In this document: positions 20,570-32,590 of the stretch, piece after piece
Numbering within the stretch: position 1 is the stretch's first letter
Layout of the letters: each line of letters begins with the position of its first letter
DNA from: Cladorhizidae sp. MBARI D1340-BT2
Taxonomy: Eukaryota > Porifera > Demospongiae > Poecilosclerida > Cladorhizidae
Reading direction: 5' to 3'
NCBI GenBank assembly: GCA_028752905.1
Contig: JAQNBH010000014.1
Location: 25,542,353-25,606,352, forward strand
DNA: 64,000 bases
The notes under the pieces: model-generated
Seen by the model: only the letters and a program-made list of their open reading frames with translations
Databases searched by the model: none
What the model was told of the DNA's origin: nothing
Position numbers and translations under genes: made by a program

Positions 20570-21225
20570 TTTATATTTATATTATTTTGGTGTTGATTGG
20601 TTTTCTAATAATATTATCGTTTATTATTAAAAAAATATCATAATAATTTATTTATTTATTCACATTCTCATGGATTGTTAATTTAAAAAAAATCTGTCTC
20701 TTGAATGACAACTAATAAATTAAATTAAATTTAAAAATCCCCACCCACCCCCAAAAAAAAAAACCCCCCCTATTTTTGGTATAATTATTTCATTATTAAT
20801 TTTATTAATAATAAAAAACATAAATAAATAGTAAATAATCGAATAGATATTTTTTGTTTCTTTTCTATCCTCTTTTATTCACATGAAAAAATAATAAAAC
20901 GTATCAATTATGTTTTTTTTAATGTCATTGCTATTTTTCTTGTTGTTATTTTATTGTTATTTTATTGTTGTTATTGTTGTTACTATTGTTGTTATTATTT
21001 TTATATATTAATGTTTTTTATAAAAATTCTTGTTATTATTGTTGTTTTTGATATTATTGTTCTTATTATTATTATATTTTTTGTTGTTCTTGTTGTTATT
21101 TTTTTTGTTCGTATTGTTGTTATTATTGTTATATTGTTCTTATGGTTGTTATTATTGTTATTATTATTGTTGTTATTGTTTTTGTTAAAATTATTGTTCT
21201 TAAAGATTGTTATGCAAGTGCCTCT
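20570..21225. repeat. AT-rich low-complexity tract
   Basis: Runs of TTATTG/TTGTTATT triplet-like repeats, poly-A and poly-C. The ORFs are compositional artefacts (poly-Ile/Val, poly-Asn). Confidence 0.85.
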
Positions 21226-22634
21226 GCTTCCCATCTGTGATCTGCAGAATCTATGGACTTCCTAAGTCATAATCACCATGGTTTTTGCTGGTTTATTTCC
21301 CCCTACACATGAACATAAGTCTGCTTATAAAATATGTATATTTAAAATCACTTCCATCAATTTGTAGCATTTTTATTGCTCTATCAATCAGTGTTGTTAT
21401 AGATACAAAAGACTTCTTGCTCTAAAGTAGTATTTTCTAAGGACTTTGAGGGTGATTACACTTCAGATATTCCAAACTGCTCTTACTAACAAAAGCTATG
21501 TATAGTTAACAGAAATAATTTTAGAATGTATATTAAATGGGCAACATTTTGGTATATAAATCAGTACGTTAGCTTGAATAAGTGCAAATATATGAAACTT
21601 TGTATGTCTCGGAATGCTCATTTATAGATGATATATTTACTGTCGAGGTTAATTTCAAATCAGGCATAACTTGGTAAAAATAGATTACAGTCTGTAATAT
21701 GAATCCCTGATTTTTTTAAATAAGGATGTGGTTGAAGACCAGACCAAGGAGAATGGTGATGCATGCCTGAAAGGAATGCATGCATGAAAGGAAGAATTAA
21801 AAAGTCAGTTTTTTCCTAGCAACTATGGAACCAAATCATCTTAATCTTATGGGAACAGCTTGGTGATTGATTAATTAAGTATGAAATTGAGGGAAGTCCT
21901 CACGAATGTGAAGCTGCACCTCCATCTTGCACCTGGGGATCAACACTTCCATCAACATGTATAAATTATAGGCAAGAAAATGACTATCATCACGTCTGTT
22001 GATTGCATATACATTAAAAGATTCAGACAAGTCATGAATCACATGAATTTCACGGCTATTATTATAACTTTAGTTTCTTGTCAGGATGCTTATCCCGCCC
22101 AAGCATTTGTCTAGAATGGCATGCATGGTACTTGAATGTTAGTAGAATAAAGAGTCTAATACATAACCTTTCTCAGATCCTTTGAAGTAAAACTTTGCAA
22201 TTGCATTATGGAAATGTTTCAGAAGGTAAATTTCAAGCAGTAACTTTGTGCAAACCAGTCGACACTTTGCTATTAAGCATTATGTAGATATGTCATCGAT
22301 AGAATGAATGTCCATGTGTACTGATGTTAGTTTACAAAAGTGTATATGAGGTAATTCTCTTTAACTACAACACACTGAGCCTTAAAAGCAGATTGCAGTT
22401 GCCAAGTGTGTGAAAACCATTAGTACAGTTGTATATTAGCTAGTAATTATTTGTGTAGTCAGGAGAGTAACGGCATCCGGATTTGTATACATGTTTTATG
22501 AGCACATTGTTGCTGTGTCTATATTTATTACAAAGGCATTGACTAAATTCTTTTAAGCATAATATAAAAATTAATAGCAAAATATTCAATAATCATTACT
22601 TAATAGATACATAAAGAATCTTCTGGCAGAGTTT
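21226..22634. other. Non-coding, no gene seen
   Basis: AT-rich sequence 3' of the disrupted DUF4430 gene. No ORF of note, no repeat. Confidence 0.5.
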
Positions 22635-22818
22635 CTATTTGCTATGGTGGAAGTTTTCATAGCGCATGACTAGAGATTCTCGATCACATATTTTGAGATT
22701 GGGAACACCAACATTAGCCAATGTCTCATTTCCATTTGAATCCTTGAAATAAACACTCCAGAAGCATGGGTTAGCTGATTCCGTGCCATTGAGTACATCG
22801 ATGAAGTAGCCACCAAAG
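22635..22818 (-). pseudogene. DUF4430-domain protein gene, interrupted copy, 3' part of exon 2
   Basis: The minus strand encodes GGYFIDVLNGTESANPCFWS, VYFKDSNGNETLANVGVPN and LVMRYENFHHSK, ending at TAG (22635-22637). This is the second half of a DUF4430 domain: turn, Cys-x-Trp, G-V-S/P-N, L-V-M-R-Y. It aligns with the intact paralogue at 28690-29073 (GYFTVDRVNG, TCSWSVF, GGVSNTRV, LVLRYM). The first half lies at 25324-25478 and the hAT element between them is flanked by 5-bp duplications. The reading frame is continuous if the element and one duplication are removed. Confidence 0.8.
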
Positions 22819-25323
22819 CAGGGGAGTAGGAAGGGGGGTGCAAAAGTGCTGTAGCACCCCTTCTTTTTGAAAGCACTAAGAAATCTGTGATATTTTAGTA
22901 AACATGTCTGTAAGTTATTTTTAGCATGTTTACTTAGCAATGAGGAGTAAATCATTGGTCAGTGACATCATTGTCATGTGGAGAAAAGCAGGTGTCAGTT
23001 CAGTGCATAGTAGTGGAGCATGGTTATGTCTCAGAAGAAGCTGCTCTTTCTTCACAGTTGGTTTAAGTTCAGCTGACTCTCAAACCACCTGTGTACATTC
23101 TGGTAATGAAGATCAAAATATTCATGTGTCAGAATTTACTGAGCAGTGAAACAGATAAGGAGCCATGAAGTTGAACCTCACAGCCAAGAAGTGCAATTGG
23201 AAGAGTCTGCTCCATGTGAATGTCCTTCTTGTTCAGATGTAGCTGTTCCCTATCATCCACTGGATCTTTCTGAATCCCGGACTAGCCACTGCAGTCAAAG
23301 ACAAGGAACACTTTTAGGTTATTCAAGAAAGATACAACCTTGGTGGTTTACTAAGTATCCTTGGATAAGTGTGTGCAGAACCAAATACAAGGTCCTCTGC
23401 TCAATATGCCTGCATGCTAAGAAGCTAAATTTGCTGGTTTTTAGTAAATCATCACCAAAATGTTATGTTTATTAATGATGGAAAGATTTGAAGAACATGA
23501 GAAAAGCAAAGAAGATGTGGCAAAAATTGCTACTACCACATCTATTCGTATTTCAACAAGGCTGAATAAACAACATGCTTCTGCTCAGTCACTTCACAGA
23601 GACATGTTGATGAAGGTCATTAGCAGTATCAAATTCTTAGCAAGACAGGGACTGCCTTTGCGTGCCCACAACAATGATATTCAGGGTAATCTCCATCAAT
23701 TGCTGCTTCTTCGAGCTGAGGATGATCCACACTTAAAAAAGAATGGCTATCAAAGAGCGATTATACATCTCCAACTATCGTTAATAAAATAATTGCCCTA
23801 ATGGGTCAAGAAGTTCTTCGAGGACTGCTTGAAGAGATCAGGGCTGCAAATTGGTTTAGTATAATTGCTGATGAAGCTTCAGGTGTTTCTCATAATTAAC
23901 AAGTCAGCATATCGATTCGATGGGTCGATTGTAATTACATGATTCATGAAGACCCACTCTGTCTAGTGCAATTGGAAAACACTAGAGATTATACTTTGTT
24001 TAGTGTTATCAAATATTTTTTAATTCGATGCTCTTTACCGATCACTCTATGTAGAGGACAAGCATTCAATGGAGCATCCAATATGAGCGGAGTTCACAAT
24101 GGAGTACAAGCACTTATCAAGAAAGAAGCAAGTCAAGCTCTATATGTCCACTGTTTGGCACACAGTTTGAATTTATATGTTCAGGAAGCCTCAAAGAAAT
24201 GTACTTTACTACACAATGCAATGGAAGTTGTATTTGACTTGGTACAATTGATTAAGTTCTCCCCAAAATAACTTGCTCTTTTTGAGAAAAGAAGTATCCA
24301 TCCAAAGTGGTTGAGAAACTTTATCACCATCACTTAGAACATTGTGTCCCACAAGATGGACTGTAAGAACTGGCTCCCTCGAGAGTATACTGATGAACTA
24401 CAAATTGCTACAAAAAGCTATAAATGAGATCCAGCAAGGAAGTGACGAATATGCTGCCAGACAGCTGAAGAAGCTGGAATCCTTTGATAAATTTTTTGGT
24501 TTAAAACTTGGTGTACTAGTGTTCTCATCATCAGAACAGTTTTCATCTAACTTACAAGCTAAAAACGTAACTATTCAGGAAGCAACTCGTGGAGCAGATT
24601 TACTCATTTCTCGAATGAGATTTCTCGGGATTGAAGATAAATTCAGCCTATTTTATGATGAAGTTTAAAATAATCAAGCTGTCTAACAGAAGAACCAACT
24701 CTGCCATGTTATCATAAAATGCTTAAAAGATATGATAATGGCTCAAGTCATCATCAATACCATAGCCGTTATCGACATGGCTATTTTGAGGTGCTTGAAG
24801 TCGTAACTGGAGAGATAGAGCGTCGATTTGATCAGCCAGACCTTAAAACTATTACAGATATTGAGAAGTTGTTAATAAATGCTAGTAATGGTGAAACATT
24901 TGATATCAGTGACAGTGTTTCAAAGTGTCTTGAAAATGATATTAACTGCACTCATCTGAATACCCACCTCTCAATGCTTCCGGATATGAAGATTAGAACA
25001 GCTGAATCTAGTGACTCTGATTCCATAAAGAAAGTGACAAATATTCGAACAGTTGCGGATGCAATAGATACTAGCAATGCTTTCAAGGGAATGCTAAACA
25101 GAAATTGATAAATTGCTGAGAATCTACTTCACTTTTCATGTAACAAGTGCAACTGCAGAAAGGTGGAATGTTTTGTGATTAAGATAAGAATCATGCATAC
25201 CTTCAATGTTTTTCAAAATACTTTTTTGTTCCACAATATCATTACATGAACATACATAATCAATCTAAAATGGGACAGATAAATTGTAGCACCCCCACCT
25301 CAAATGATCTTCCTACCCCCGTG
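22819..25323 (+). mobile_element. hAT (TTF/DUF4371-type) DNA transposon inserted in a DUF4430 exon
   Basis: 2505 bp with terminal inverted repeats CAGGGGAGTAGGAAG (22819) and the reverse complement of CACGGGGGTAGGAAG (ending 25323), 13 of 15 matching. Both ends also carry GGGGGTGC a little further in. Target duplication CAAAG flanks it (22814-22818 and 25324-25328). It carries a decayed transposase on the + strand. The 5-bp duplication is shorter than the usual 8 bp of hAT; a hAT group with 5-bp duplications is known. Confidence 0.88.
23146..25177 (+). pseudogene. hAT transposase with TTF-type finger and DUF4371
   Basis: In order: PCECPSCSDVAVPYHPLDLS, IQPWWFTKYPWISVCRTKYK with VLCSICLHAKK (TTF/BED-like finger), SIKFLARQGLPLRAHNN, GLLEEIRAANWFSIIADEAS (catalytic Asp), GQAFNGASNMSGVHNGVQAL, YVHCLAHSLNLYVQEASKK (Cys/His), CPTRWTVR, and at the end IYFTFHVTSATAERWNV, the start of the hAT dimerisation domain. 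A TGA then cuts it short. TAA at about 23898 and several frameshifts (about 23470, 23760, 24270, 24670) make it inactive. It resembles the ZMYM1-like transposases common in marine invertebrates. Confidence 0.88.
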
Positions 25324-25478
25324 CAAAGTAGGTTGCAGAGAATCGATAAAGTGCACCATTCGTGGTGATTGCCTGGTCTGGAATGCATTTGAACCACCTC
25401 CAAAGTGTAAAATTGGGTGGAGCTGTGGTGCTGCTACAGCTGGTGTCATCATATCTTATCTTGTATGAAAGGAAATGA
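25324..25478 (-). pseudogene. DUF4430-domain protein gene, interrupted copy, 5' part of exon 2
   Basis: Acceptor-like GATATCCATAG ends at 25479. The exon then encodes HFLSYKIRYDDTSCSSTTAP and ITTNGALYRFSATYF before the transposon. It matches FGYKIKYDDPSCSNATAP and PEYRFSATFF of the gene at 28.4 kb. No clean signal-peptide exon was found upstream. ATGAGGTCTCTC at about 25546 resembles the start of the paralogue but meets a stop after four codons. So the gene may have been decaying even before, or besides, the insertion. It points away from the intact copy (divergent pair about 3 kb apart). Confidence 0.7.
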
Positions 25479-25528
25479 CTATGGATATCAGTGATCAGAA
25501 AATATATAAATAATGGCATTTACAATGC

Positions 25529-28439
25529 TAGAGAGACCTCATGAAAATTGAATCATGTATTAACTTAGTGTTCTTTTTCAGCTGTCATACAGTTACCTAC
25601 AGAGCCATATTCAGGAAGTAGTTGTAGAAAAATGTATTTCATCTAATCCAACAAACACACCTTTGGTTATCCTTAAACTATTTCCCTCTGATTTTGAATT
25701 GCTAAGGGATTTTACCGTAACAACCAAAAGGTGTTAAAACACTATAATTACTAACTGGAAAAAGAGCAAACACAATTTAGAAGTATGAGGTTAGGCTGAG
25801 TGTTACATGCAGGTTTTGTTGACTTCAAGATTGTCTTTTGTATTATTCCATAATAATGCCTAATATGCGGACGTATTTAACGTCTATCATCATGAGAAAA
25901 CTTTAATTATCTATCTACAGTGAGCTACAGTTCTGTAACACTTATATGAGGATGGAAATAATGAGAATCAAAAGAATGGAAATTTTCAGAATTGACCGGA
26001 TGACCTGACTTGTATGAATTGACTGGCTCAAGTATCATATAGAGCAACGATGAAGATCCTCAGAGATGGCATTGTTCTAAGTAAAGATAATGACGCCTCT
26101 GCCTTCTTGGAAGTAAAATGTGTTCCAATGCAGCTTTAAACTACTTGTAGAAGGAAAGATCTTCTATGGAAAACCACATAAACAATTGTTGACTGAAGTG
26201 TAATCATGGTGGTGTGCAAGTCTAGACCATTCTCTTTGAAATTTATTAGGATTTTTCTAACGTATGTTACAACAAAGTCACGTTATTTATTATGGCAGAT
26301 TCATTTGCCACTCATGATAATCAGAATCCTAAACAATTCCAAGTTGGTCAACATAAGTTACAGAGACTTTTTTTTTAACATGGAATCAATGATGAGGGTC
26401 ATCATGATAAATCTAGACGTCTTCCTTCTGAACCTAGGAACCACGATTTTTATAAAGGTTTTTTTTATATAGCTTGTTCATATTACACAGTAGAGTAACT
26501 ATTTTTGATGGATTAGGATTTAAATATCTTAAGTAAAACTACACAGTATACCAGCCACTAATTGGGAGAGGGGGAGTTCCATTGTTCTAAATATGGATAT
26601 TGTACACAGGCTAACTAATTGATGCACAACTAGAAAATGAACAGAATGAAAGATGGAATAACTTAAAAGCTGATCTCTCTCCCCCTCACTACTATACTCT
26701 ACATTGCTATGAAACTAATATCATCTTGTTTATTTTTTACACAATTACTGTACAATTTGTTAGGGAATTAGCTATAGAATGAATGGACATGGGAAAGGAG
26801 ATTATCGAAGGTGCTAGACACTCAAGATACAACTTAGCTGTCCTCCCTGGGCATCTGGCAGGCTCCCTTAAGGCTACCTCCAGAGTCCCAGTCAGGACCT
26901 TATTTGCATGCTTAAAGGTACATGTGTGCATTCTAGTGGTTAGCACTCATGCTGCTATAGTGTTATGTCCTAATAAGGAAATAGTATCGGTTGGGGAAGA
27001 GGGGAGGGGGGTGTTTCCCATGGGTTGGGGATCTTCAACACAATTTCAATCCAATCTCTACAGAATAGACAGGATATAGTTGGAGAGATAATCACCCTTG
27101 CCCTGCTGCATGGCATGATGTATTCTTCAATAAATACTAGACCGTAAATTTAGTTGTGAAGTGTAAACCTCCCAACTTCATTAGATACTGTCTAAAAGAC
27201 ATGATGTTAATATCATTAGCAGTACTTGCACAACTATTGCCAATTTGGCATGCAAATATTGTACACAATGGCAGTAATCTAATTTAGCATGCTCATGATA
27301 CAATCCGAGAAATATTATCTATTTTACAGGGGGGGAAATGTTCTTCCAAAATACATACACACGAGATCCCAGCCGTGATAGTCAAAAGGTTCACTGGTAC
27401 TAGATATTTCAAGGCATATCCACATGAGGACATATTATACCACACACATATTTTATTGCCAAGTGGAAAACATAATTATAGATCAGTGCACTTCATGGCC
27501 AGTTCATTGTGCAGTATATAAAGCTGCTTGGCTCAACTTGTCAATGATAAGGAGTTAGTTATGCATCTTTTAGAAATGTGTTGTGCCCTGGCCATCAAAC
27601 TAATGATAAATATCATACCTCTGACACATGTGTAGCATTTGAAGAGGCATATATGTAACCACACCTCAGAGTTTATTAGCAGCTGTTATTTTTTAATGAG
27701 GTATATACTTCTTCCAAAATTAGTAACACTTTCTGACATTCACAGATAAATAGTTATGTCTAAAACACCACAAAATGGATAGTTAATCATTAGTACATGC
27801 AATCTAGTTCAATTAATTCTCTTAGTCTCTTACATAATATACTTACCCTGTTTTCATAGCATGCTAATTATAGCTGTTTTGGGATGGTTCAAATATAACA
27901 CTGCAAAATTTAAAACTTTTGGCAAATATAATACTGCATATTTTAAGTTAATACCAAGGTCAACAGTAAAGTGAAATCATACTTACTTTTTACAAAAGCT
28001 ATACACTGTAGGAGTGTAGGAGTAACTTGGTTTCTCATTCTTTAGGTCAATATAAACATTAATCAGTAATTCCATGTGAAGTATTCCGACTTGATAATGA
28101 TTATAAGCACACACCTTTAAGAACAATGCAAAATATAAAATAACTTTAAAATAGTTTTTTTTTGGAAAATTTAGAAATAATTTAGTTTCGTTTTCTAACC
28201 TTCTGAAGCTAATACCAGCCTCAATAAGATGTAGTTATCAGACCCTCATGGTTTGGCTTCATTCCAAGAAAGAATTATTATAATCTCATTATAGAATTTA
28301 TATAACAAAGCCATACACCTCTTTGCTTTGCTATTTAAACTGGATGATGACCAATCTCTAGTACTTTGACTGCCCACATATCTGCCTCATTTGAAAGAAT
28401 TTGGAGTCAAGTACAATAACTGTCTGTGGATTTGCTGCC
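25529..28439. other. Intergenic region between divergent DUF4430 genes
   Basis: AT-rich. The short ORFs resemble nothing known. A TATTTAA at about 28331 lies roughly 110 bp before the start codon of the downstream gene and could be its TATA element. Confidence 0.45.
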
Positions 28440-28523
28440 ATGAAATCTCTGGTCATTATGCTCTGTGCTGTCTTAATATTTGCCACGATTGTGCCGGGTG
28501 ATTCTCGCTACTTTTTCCGTCAT
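28440..28523 (+). CDS. Secreted single-domain DUF4430 protein, exon 1 (signal peptide)
   Basis: ATG at 28440 opens MKSLVIMLCAVLIFATIVPG then DSRYFFRH, and ends at donor CAT|GTAAGT (28524) in phase 0. This is a textbook signal peptide: one Lys, a long hydrophobic core, and a likely cleavage near VPG-DS. The exon is 28 codons. The protein is therefore secreted or enters the endomembrane lumen. The chosen ATG is the only one in frame before the hydrophobic core. Confidence 0.8.
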
Positions 28524-28689
28524 GTAAGTTGAACATAAATTGGCAACTTTCTTCAACTGCATTTCAATACATTGTAGATTGTATTACCTTGGTATGCTTT
28601 TTGGTAATATGAAAAGAGCTAATGTAATGTAACTGTGTCTAAATATATAGATTGTAGAAACACTCCTAATATATCTTGCATTTGTGCAG

Positions 28690-29073
28690 AAGCACAATTT
28701 TGGATACAAGATCAAGTATGATGATCCTTCTTGCAGCAATGCAACTGCTCCAGAAGACTTGCAGTTTATTTCTCGTCGTCATGCAATCAGAGCTCTGAAG
28801 ATCATGAAATCTGCCACACATGCACGTCCAGAATATCGCTTCTCTGCCACCTTTTTTAATTACACTCAGGGTTACTTCACTGTGGATAGAGTCAATGGAA
28901 CAGCAGCTGATGACACATGTTCCTGGAGTGTCTTCATTGAGTCTTCAGATGGGAGCTTGGATTTCTCCTCAGGTGGTGTTTCAAATACTAGAGTACGGAG
29001 TGGTCAATCTCTAGTCCTACGCTACATGAGCAATAATTATGATAATCAAGAATTGGGATTGGTGGAATTCTGA
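28690..29073 (+). CDS. Secreted single-domain DUF4430 protein, exon 2
   Basis: Acceptor TTTGTGCAG ends at 28689. A second AAG directly after makes a tandem NAGNAG-type acceptor. The exon encodes the mature domain: YKIKYDDPSCSNATAPEDLQ, YRFSATFFNYTQGYFTVDRV, TCSWSVFIESSDGS, GGVSNTRVRSGQSLVLRYM, stop TGA. DUF4430 is the beta-domain found at the C-terminus of intrinsic factor and transcobalamin, where it helps hold cobalamin. Here it stands alone in a product of about 155 residues. Two cysteines, DPSC and TCSW, are shared with all other DUF4430 copies in the window and probably pair. There is no transmembrane segment or GPI signal. Function and ligand are unknown. Confidence 0.8.
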   Translation, partial: KHNFGYKIKYDDPSCSNATAPEDLQFISRRHAIRALKIMKSATHARPEYRFSATFFNYTQGYFTVDRVNGTAADDTCSWSVFIESSDGSLDFSSGGVSNTRVRSGQSLVLRYMSNNYDNQELGLVEF

Positions 29074-30439
29074 AGCATTTTTGGTGTAACTTCTTCTACC
29101 AATTGACTATAATTATTATTTTGCCTATACTTGTGATGATAGCAGAAATGATTGATTATATAAAAATATGATATTCTCAAATATCATTATTATATGTTTT
29201 GTTCCCCTCTAGATACAATAATAGACTATAATTAAATTACAGATATTTAAGATGTTGCTATTAAATATATTGCATTTTATTCTCAATTTCAAATTAATAT
29301 AACCAGAGGGGAAACAATGAAATTTACCATGAAAAGTGGGAGTGGCTTTTAATCTATAATAAAATCTATTGTAATTCAGTAAATTCAATTACTATTGGAA
29401 GGGTGTTTTCCAGAATATGGACATGCCTCTTCAGGACTATTCCAGATATTCACACTCTATTGCAACCTCAGGATGTGACAATAAGATTGCATGTGGAATC
29501 TACCTGTGTTCACAACTACTGCTTGCATTGAGAAGGTAGGAAAGACTTTCTACAAGTGATTTTACGACTTGCAATCACGGAAGCTATTCTGGGTTGGTTA
29601 AGGTTCTCTCTATTGCCATACTAAGTATGTAGTGTTTTGTATTAAGGTGAGCAGGTTGTCCATAGATCATGTGACCTGGATATATTCCTAGCCTATTCTT
29701 AGAAATATATCCCGCCTGAATCCAAACTGTAGCATGTATGTGATATAGAATAAATTTGTCTGCTTTTATTAGTTCCATGATAGCCAGGTATGGCATGTGC
29801 AATAAGATCTTCAGTGATGGCTTGATTAACGTGACAAACAAATTTTTGTAGCTTAATGAAATGCTATAGTAATGACCTTTTTCCTGCTTGTTTACGGCAC
29901 AGCTGTTAGGGCAACAGAAGGGGCCTGCACATACTTGTAAAATTAGTTATTCAGATGAAAATTCTTAAAGTGCTATTTAATCAAAAACTATGTATCATAG
30001 TAGTACCTTGACTTATTAAATTAATAGTGGTCCTCTAATGGTCCCATTTGTTGTAGTTACAGTAAATAGAGCAAAATACCACAGCCAGATCAACTAGAGG
30101 GAGAGGGTAATGCCAAGCAAAAAAAACTGGAAACTCTGTGTAATCTGCTAGTAGGACGATCCCAAGAAAGCGCCCTTGGTTATATTGCAGCCAAGACTGG
30201 ATAAACCCTAGTAGTTGATGATAGGACACATCTGCATAATTGGAACTTTGTGGAAATTCAGCAAAGGTTAGAGACAGAATAGATGTTATGCCAACTGACT
30301 ACAACCTGGCAATGCAACCACTTTGCTAATGCAATTAACACTACATTGATACATGATGCCTGAGAATACTAAGAACATTCATTTTCAACTAATACATACA
30401 CTGCCTTGTACAAGTCCAGAAGCTAACAAAAAATGCAGC
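29074..30439. other. Non-coding, no gene seen
   Basis: 3' flank of the DUF4430 gene. AT-rich, no ORF with recognisable homology. Confidence 0.5.
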
Positions 30440-31140
30440 AAAAGAAGTGACAGTCAAGAATCTTAGTGAATGGTTCAATGATTGACCCTTACCCATAAGA
30501 GAGATCATTTTGGTCTGTGACAACTACAATTTGGACTCTCTGAAGAACACCAAGAGAGAAGAGAAGACAAGGGAAGGTTCCTGTACAAGATTAGAGCAAA
30601 GATGAATCAGACATCATAAACATTCAAATAAGCTGCTTCATATCACAGAGAAGACCAAAAATGATGTGACCTTGAATATAACAAAGACTTGCTCAAGCTT
30701 GTTATTGTCTCTACCTCAGCACACACCAAGAGCAAGAGCCGACTGTTCTTTTAAGTCAACAGATACGAAGAAGCAGATACATTGCTGATCTACTAGGTCA
30801 TTCTGGCATCAAAATGAAGACTATCCGATGCCACAGTCACAGAAATTGAACAACAAAGAAGCAGCAACATTAGTGACACACTTGGCTATCCTGGCATCAA
30901 AATGAAACTTGCCTGATGCAAAACTAATATTGTTCTCATCAGAACCATGCATATTAGTGCTAGCCATAGCCGACTATGAGCTCTTCCCGAGAAATATCGG
31001 TTTCCATGGTGTCTTAAATTGTCAAAGTGGAGCCAATATGGCTGGCTCTTGGTACATCATGAGCAAATGCTTTTGCCAAACATTTCAAGATTCTTTCATA
31101 TTGGCAAAGCAACCTGGTTGCAGACACACCTCAAAGGAAT
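30440..31140 (+). pseudogene. Relic of an unnamed transposon protein with EADT and FDxY..S.K..TR motifs
   Basis: Broken frames on the + strand carry LSEWFN, CDNYNLDSLKNTKREEKTRE, ITEKTKNDV, EEADTLLIY and PDAKLILFSSEPCILVLAIA then DYELFPRN. The pairs D-x-Y..S-L-K..T-R and E-A-D-T..L-I..F-S are typical of large uncharacterised repeat-encoded proteins frequent in sponge and cnidarian genomes, recalled from memory. At least four frameshifts. No ends identified. Confidence 0.45.
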
Positions 31141-31487
31141 GATGATATTATCGGTGCCTTGAAGGTGCTTTCATATGGCACTGAGAGAAAGATGACCTAA
31201 TATGCAACTTAGTTAGGTTTGTATCACTATGTACAGCATAATCACCAAAGGGCATCTAAATTAAGAGCAATCCTGAACTACACTCAACTACATTAAACTA
31301 CACTTGCATCTATTCTGCAAACATATAGAAAAAGCTAGAAAACTGGCACCATCACTTGCGAGCATATTCCAAAAACTCACATCTAGGCTAGAGTGTGGGC
31401 ACAAACTAATCAACAGAACTTCTCAGATACCCTATAGAATGGGTTTTACAAGGACAAAGATGGATATGTCAATCCATATGTAATAGG

Positions 31488-31810
31488 GGATCAATTGAAG
31501 AATAGTCACCCGGGCCGAGCAAAACCCGATCTTCTGAAGAATAGTCACCCCAGCCGGAACCTTCTGAAGAATAGTCACCCGCCTTCAGAAGAATAGTCAT
31601 CCAAACACAGCTGGTAGCCCTAGCCCAAGCCCTAGCCCTAGCCCTAGCCCTAGCCCTAGCCCTGGGATCTTCTGAAGAATAGTCACCCACGGGATCTTCT
31701 GAAGAATAGTCACCCGGGCCGGGATCTTCTGAAGAATAGTCACCCGGGCCGGGATCTTCTGATGAATAGTCACCCGGGCCGCGCTCGGGTGACTATTCTT
31801 CAATTGAACC
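31488..31810. mobile_element. 323-bp MITE with subterminal tandem repeats and CCCTAG hexamers
   Basis: Terminal inverted repeats GGATCAATTGAAGAATAGTC and GGTTCAATTGAAGAATAGTC, one mismatch and extending through ACCCG. An 8-bp target duplication GTAATAGG lies at 31480-31487 and 31811-31818. The inside is built from copies of GAAGAATAGTCACCC, the inner part of the terminal repeat. Size and 8-bp duplication suggest a non-autonomous hAT-like element. Confidence 0.85.
31616..31667. repeat. (CCCTAG)n hexamer tract inside the MITE
   Basis: About eight CCCTAG-type hexamers, including one AGCCCA variant. One base differs from the animal telomere unit CCCTAA. Confidence 0.9.
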
Positions 31811-32369
31811 GTAATAGGTTCACCATGTTGTTCAAGTTACAGGTACTCATTGAAATAAAAGGACATGGCATGTACTGGTTTTTGTCTATGACAGTGTTTA
31901 AAAACTATATTATGGGTTTCAGATAATAATCATACTGGTGATGTTAATGTTTAAGGGGACTGATAAATGGTCTCTTAATGTGATGTGATTTTGAGTAATG
32001 TATCTAGCTTATTTTATTTAAAAGATGGTTCTGCTGGTATTTAGTTAAAACCCTCGTGAATTTAAAGATATTTATTATGATTTATGTTGCATGACAAAAC
32101 ATTGTTTAAGTTTAATTTACATTGTGGTATATATAATGTATTAAATTTTCGAACAAAACTACACTTTAAGTATATATCCCTGACAAAATCACTTCAGAAA
32201 TAAATGTATCTGAACACATTGAGAGAAAACTATCAATTTCTCCTGTAAGTTTACCTATTTGATTCACAATCTTAAGTATTATCGAACATAAGTACTGTGT
32301 CTCTACCTTCCTTTAATTAGAAAAACCTTGGCCCTGAAATAGTAGGTTTAACCACCTAAATCATGACTC

Positions 32370-32560
32370 TAGTTAAACAAACAAACAAACAAACAAACAA
32401 ATCAAAAGAACCCCAAAAAGGACAGATAGACAGACAGCCAGACAGATAGGGGCAAAGACAGACAGGAAGCCAGACAGCCAGACAGACAAATGAATGAACG
32501 ATCGAACAAACAAACAAACAAACTAACTAATAAATAAAAACAAGTATACAACAAAACTAA
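32370..32560. repeat. Tetranucleotide repeats (AAAC)n and (AGAC)n
   Basis: AAACAAACAAAC and AGACAGACAGCC stretches directly before the 5' truncation point of the LINE fragment. Confidence 0.9.
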
Positions 32561-32590
32561 AACAAACAAAAATCCTGGGATATATGCAGG

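Noticed and set aside
20954..21265. Hydrophobic poly-Val/Ile ORF that looks like a membrane protein
   Set aside because: Low-complexity TTATTG-type repeat; composition alone produces the hydrophobicity.
32400..32560. A/C and A/G/C repeats as regulatory sequence
   Set aside because: Simple tetranucleotide repeats at a LINE truncation point, with no further signal.
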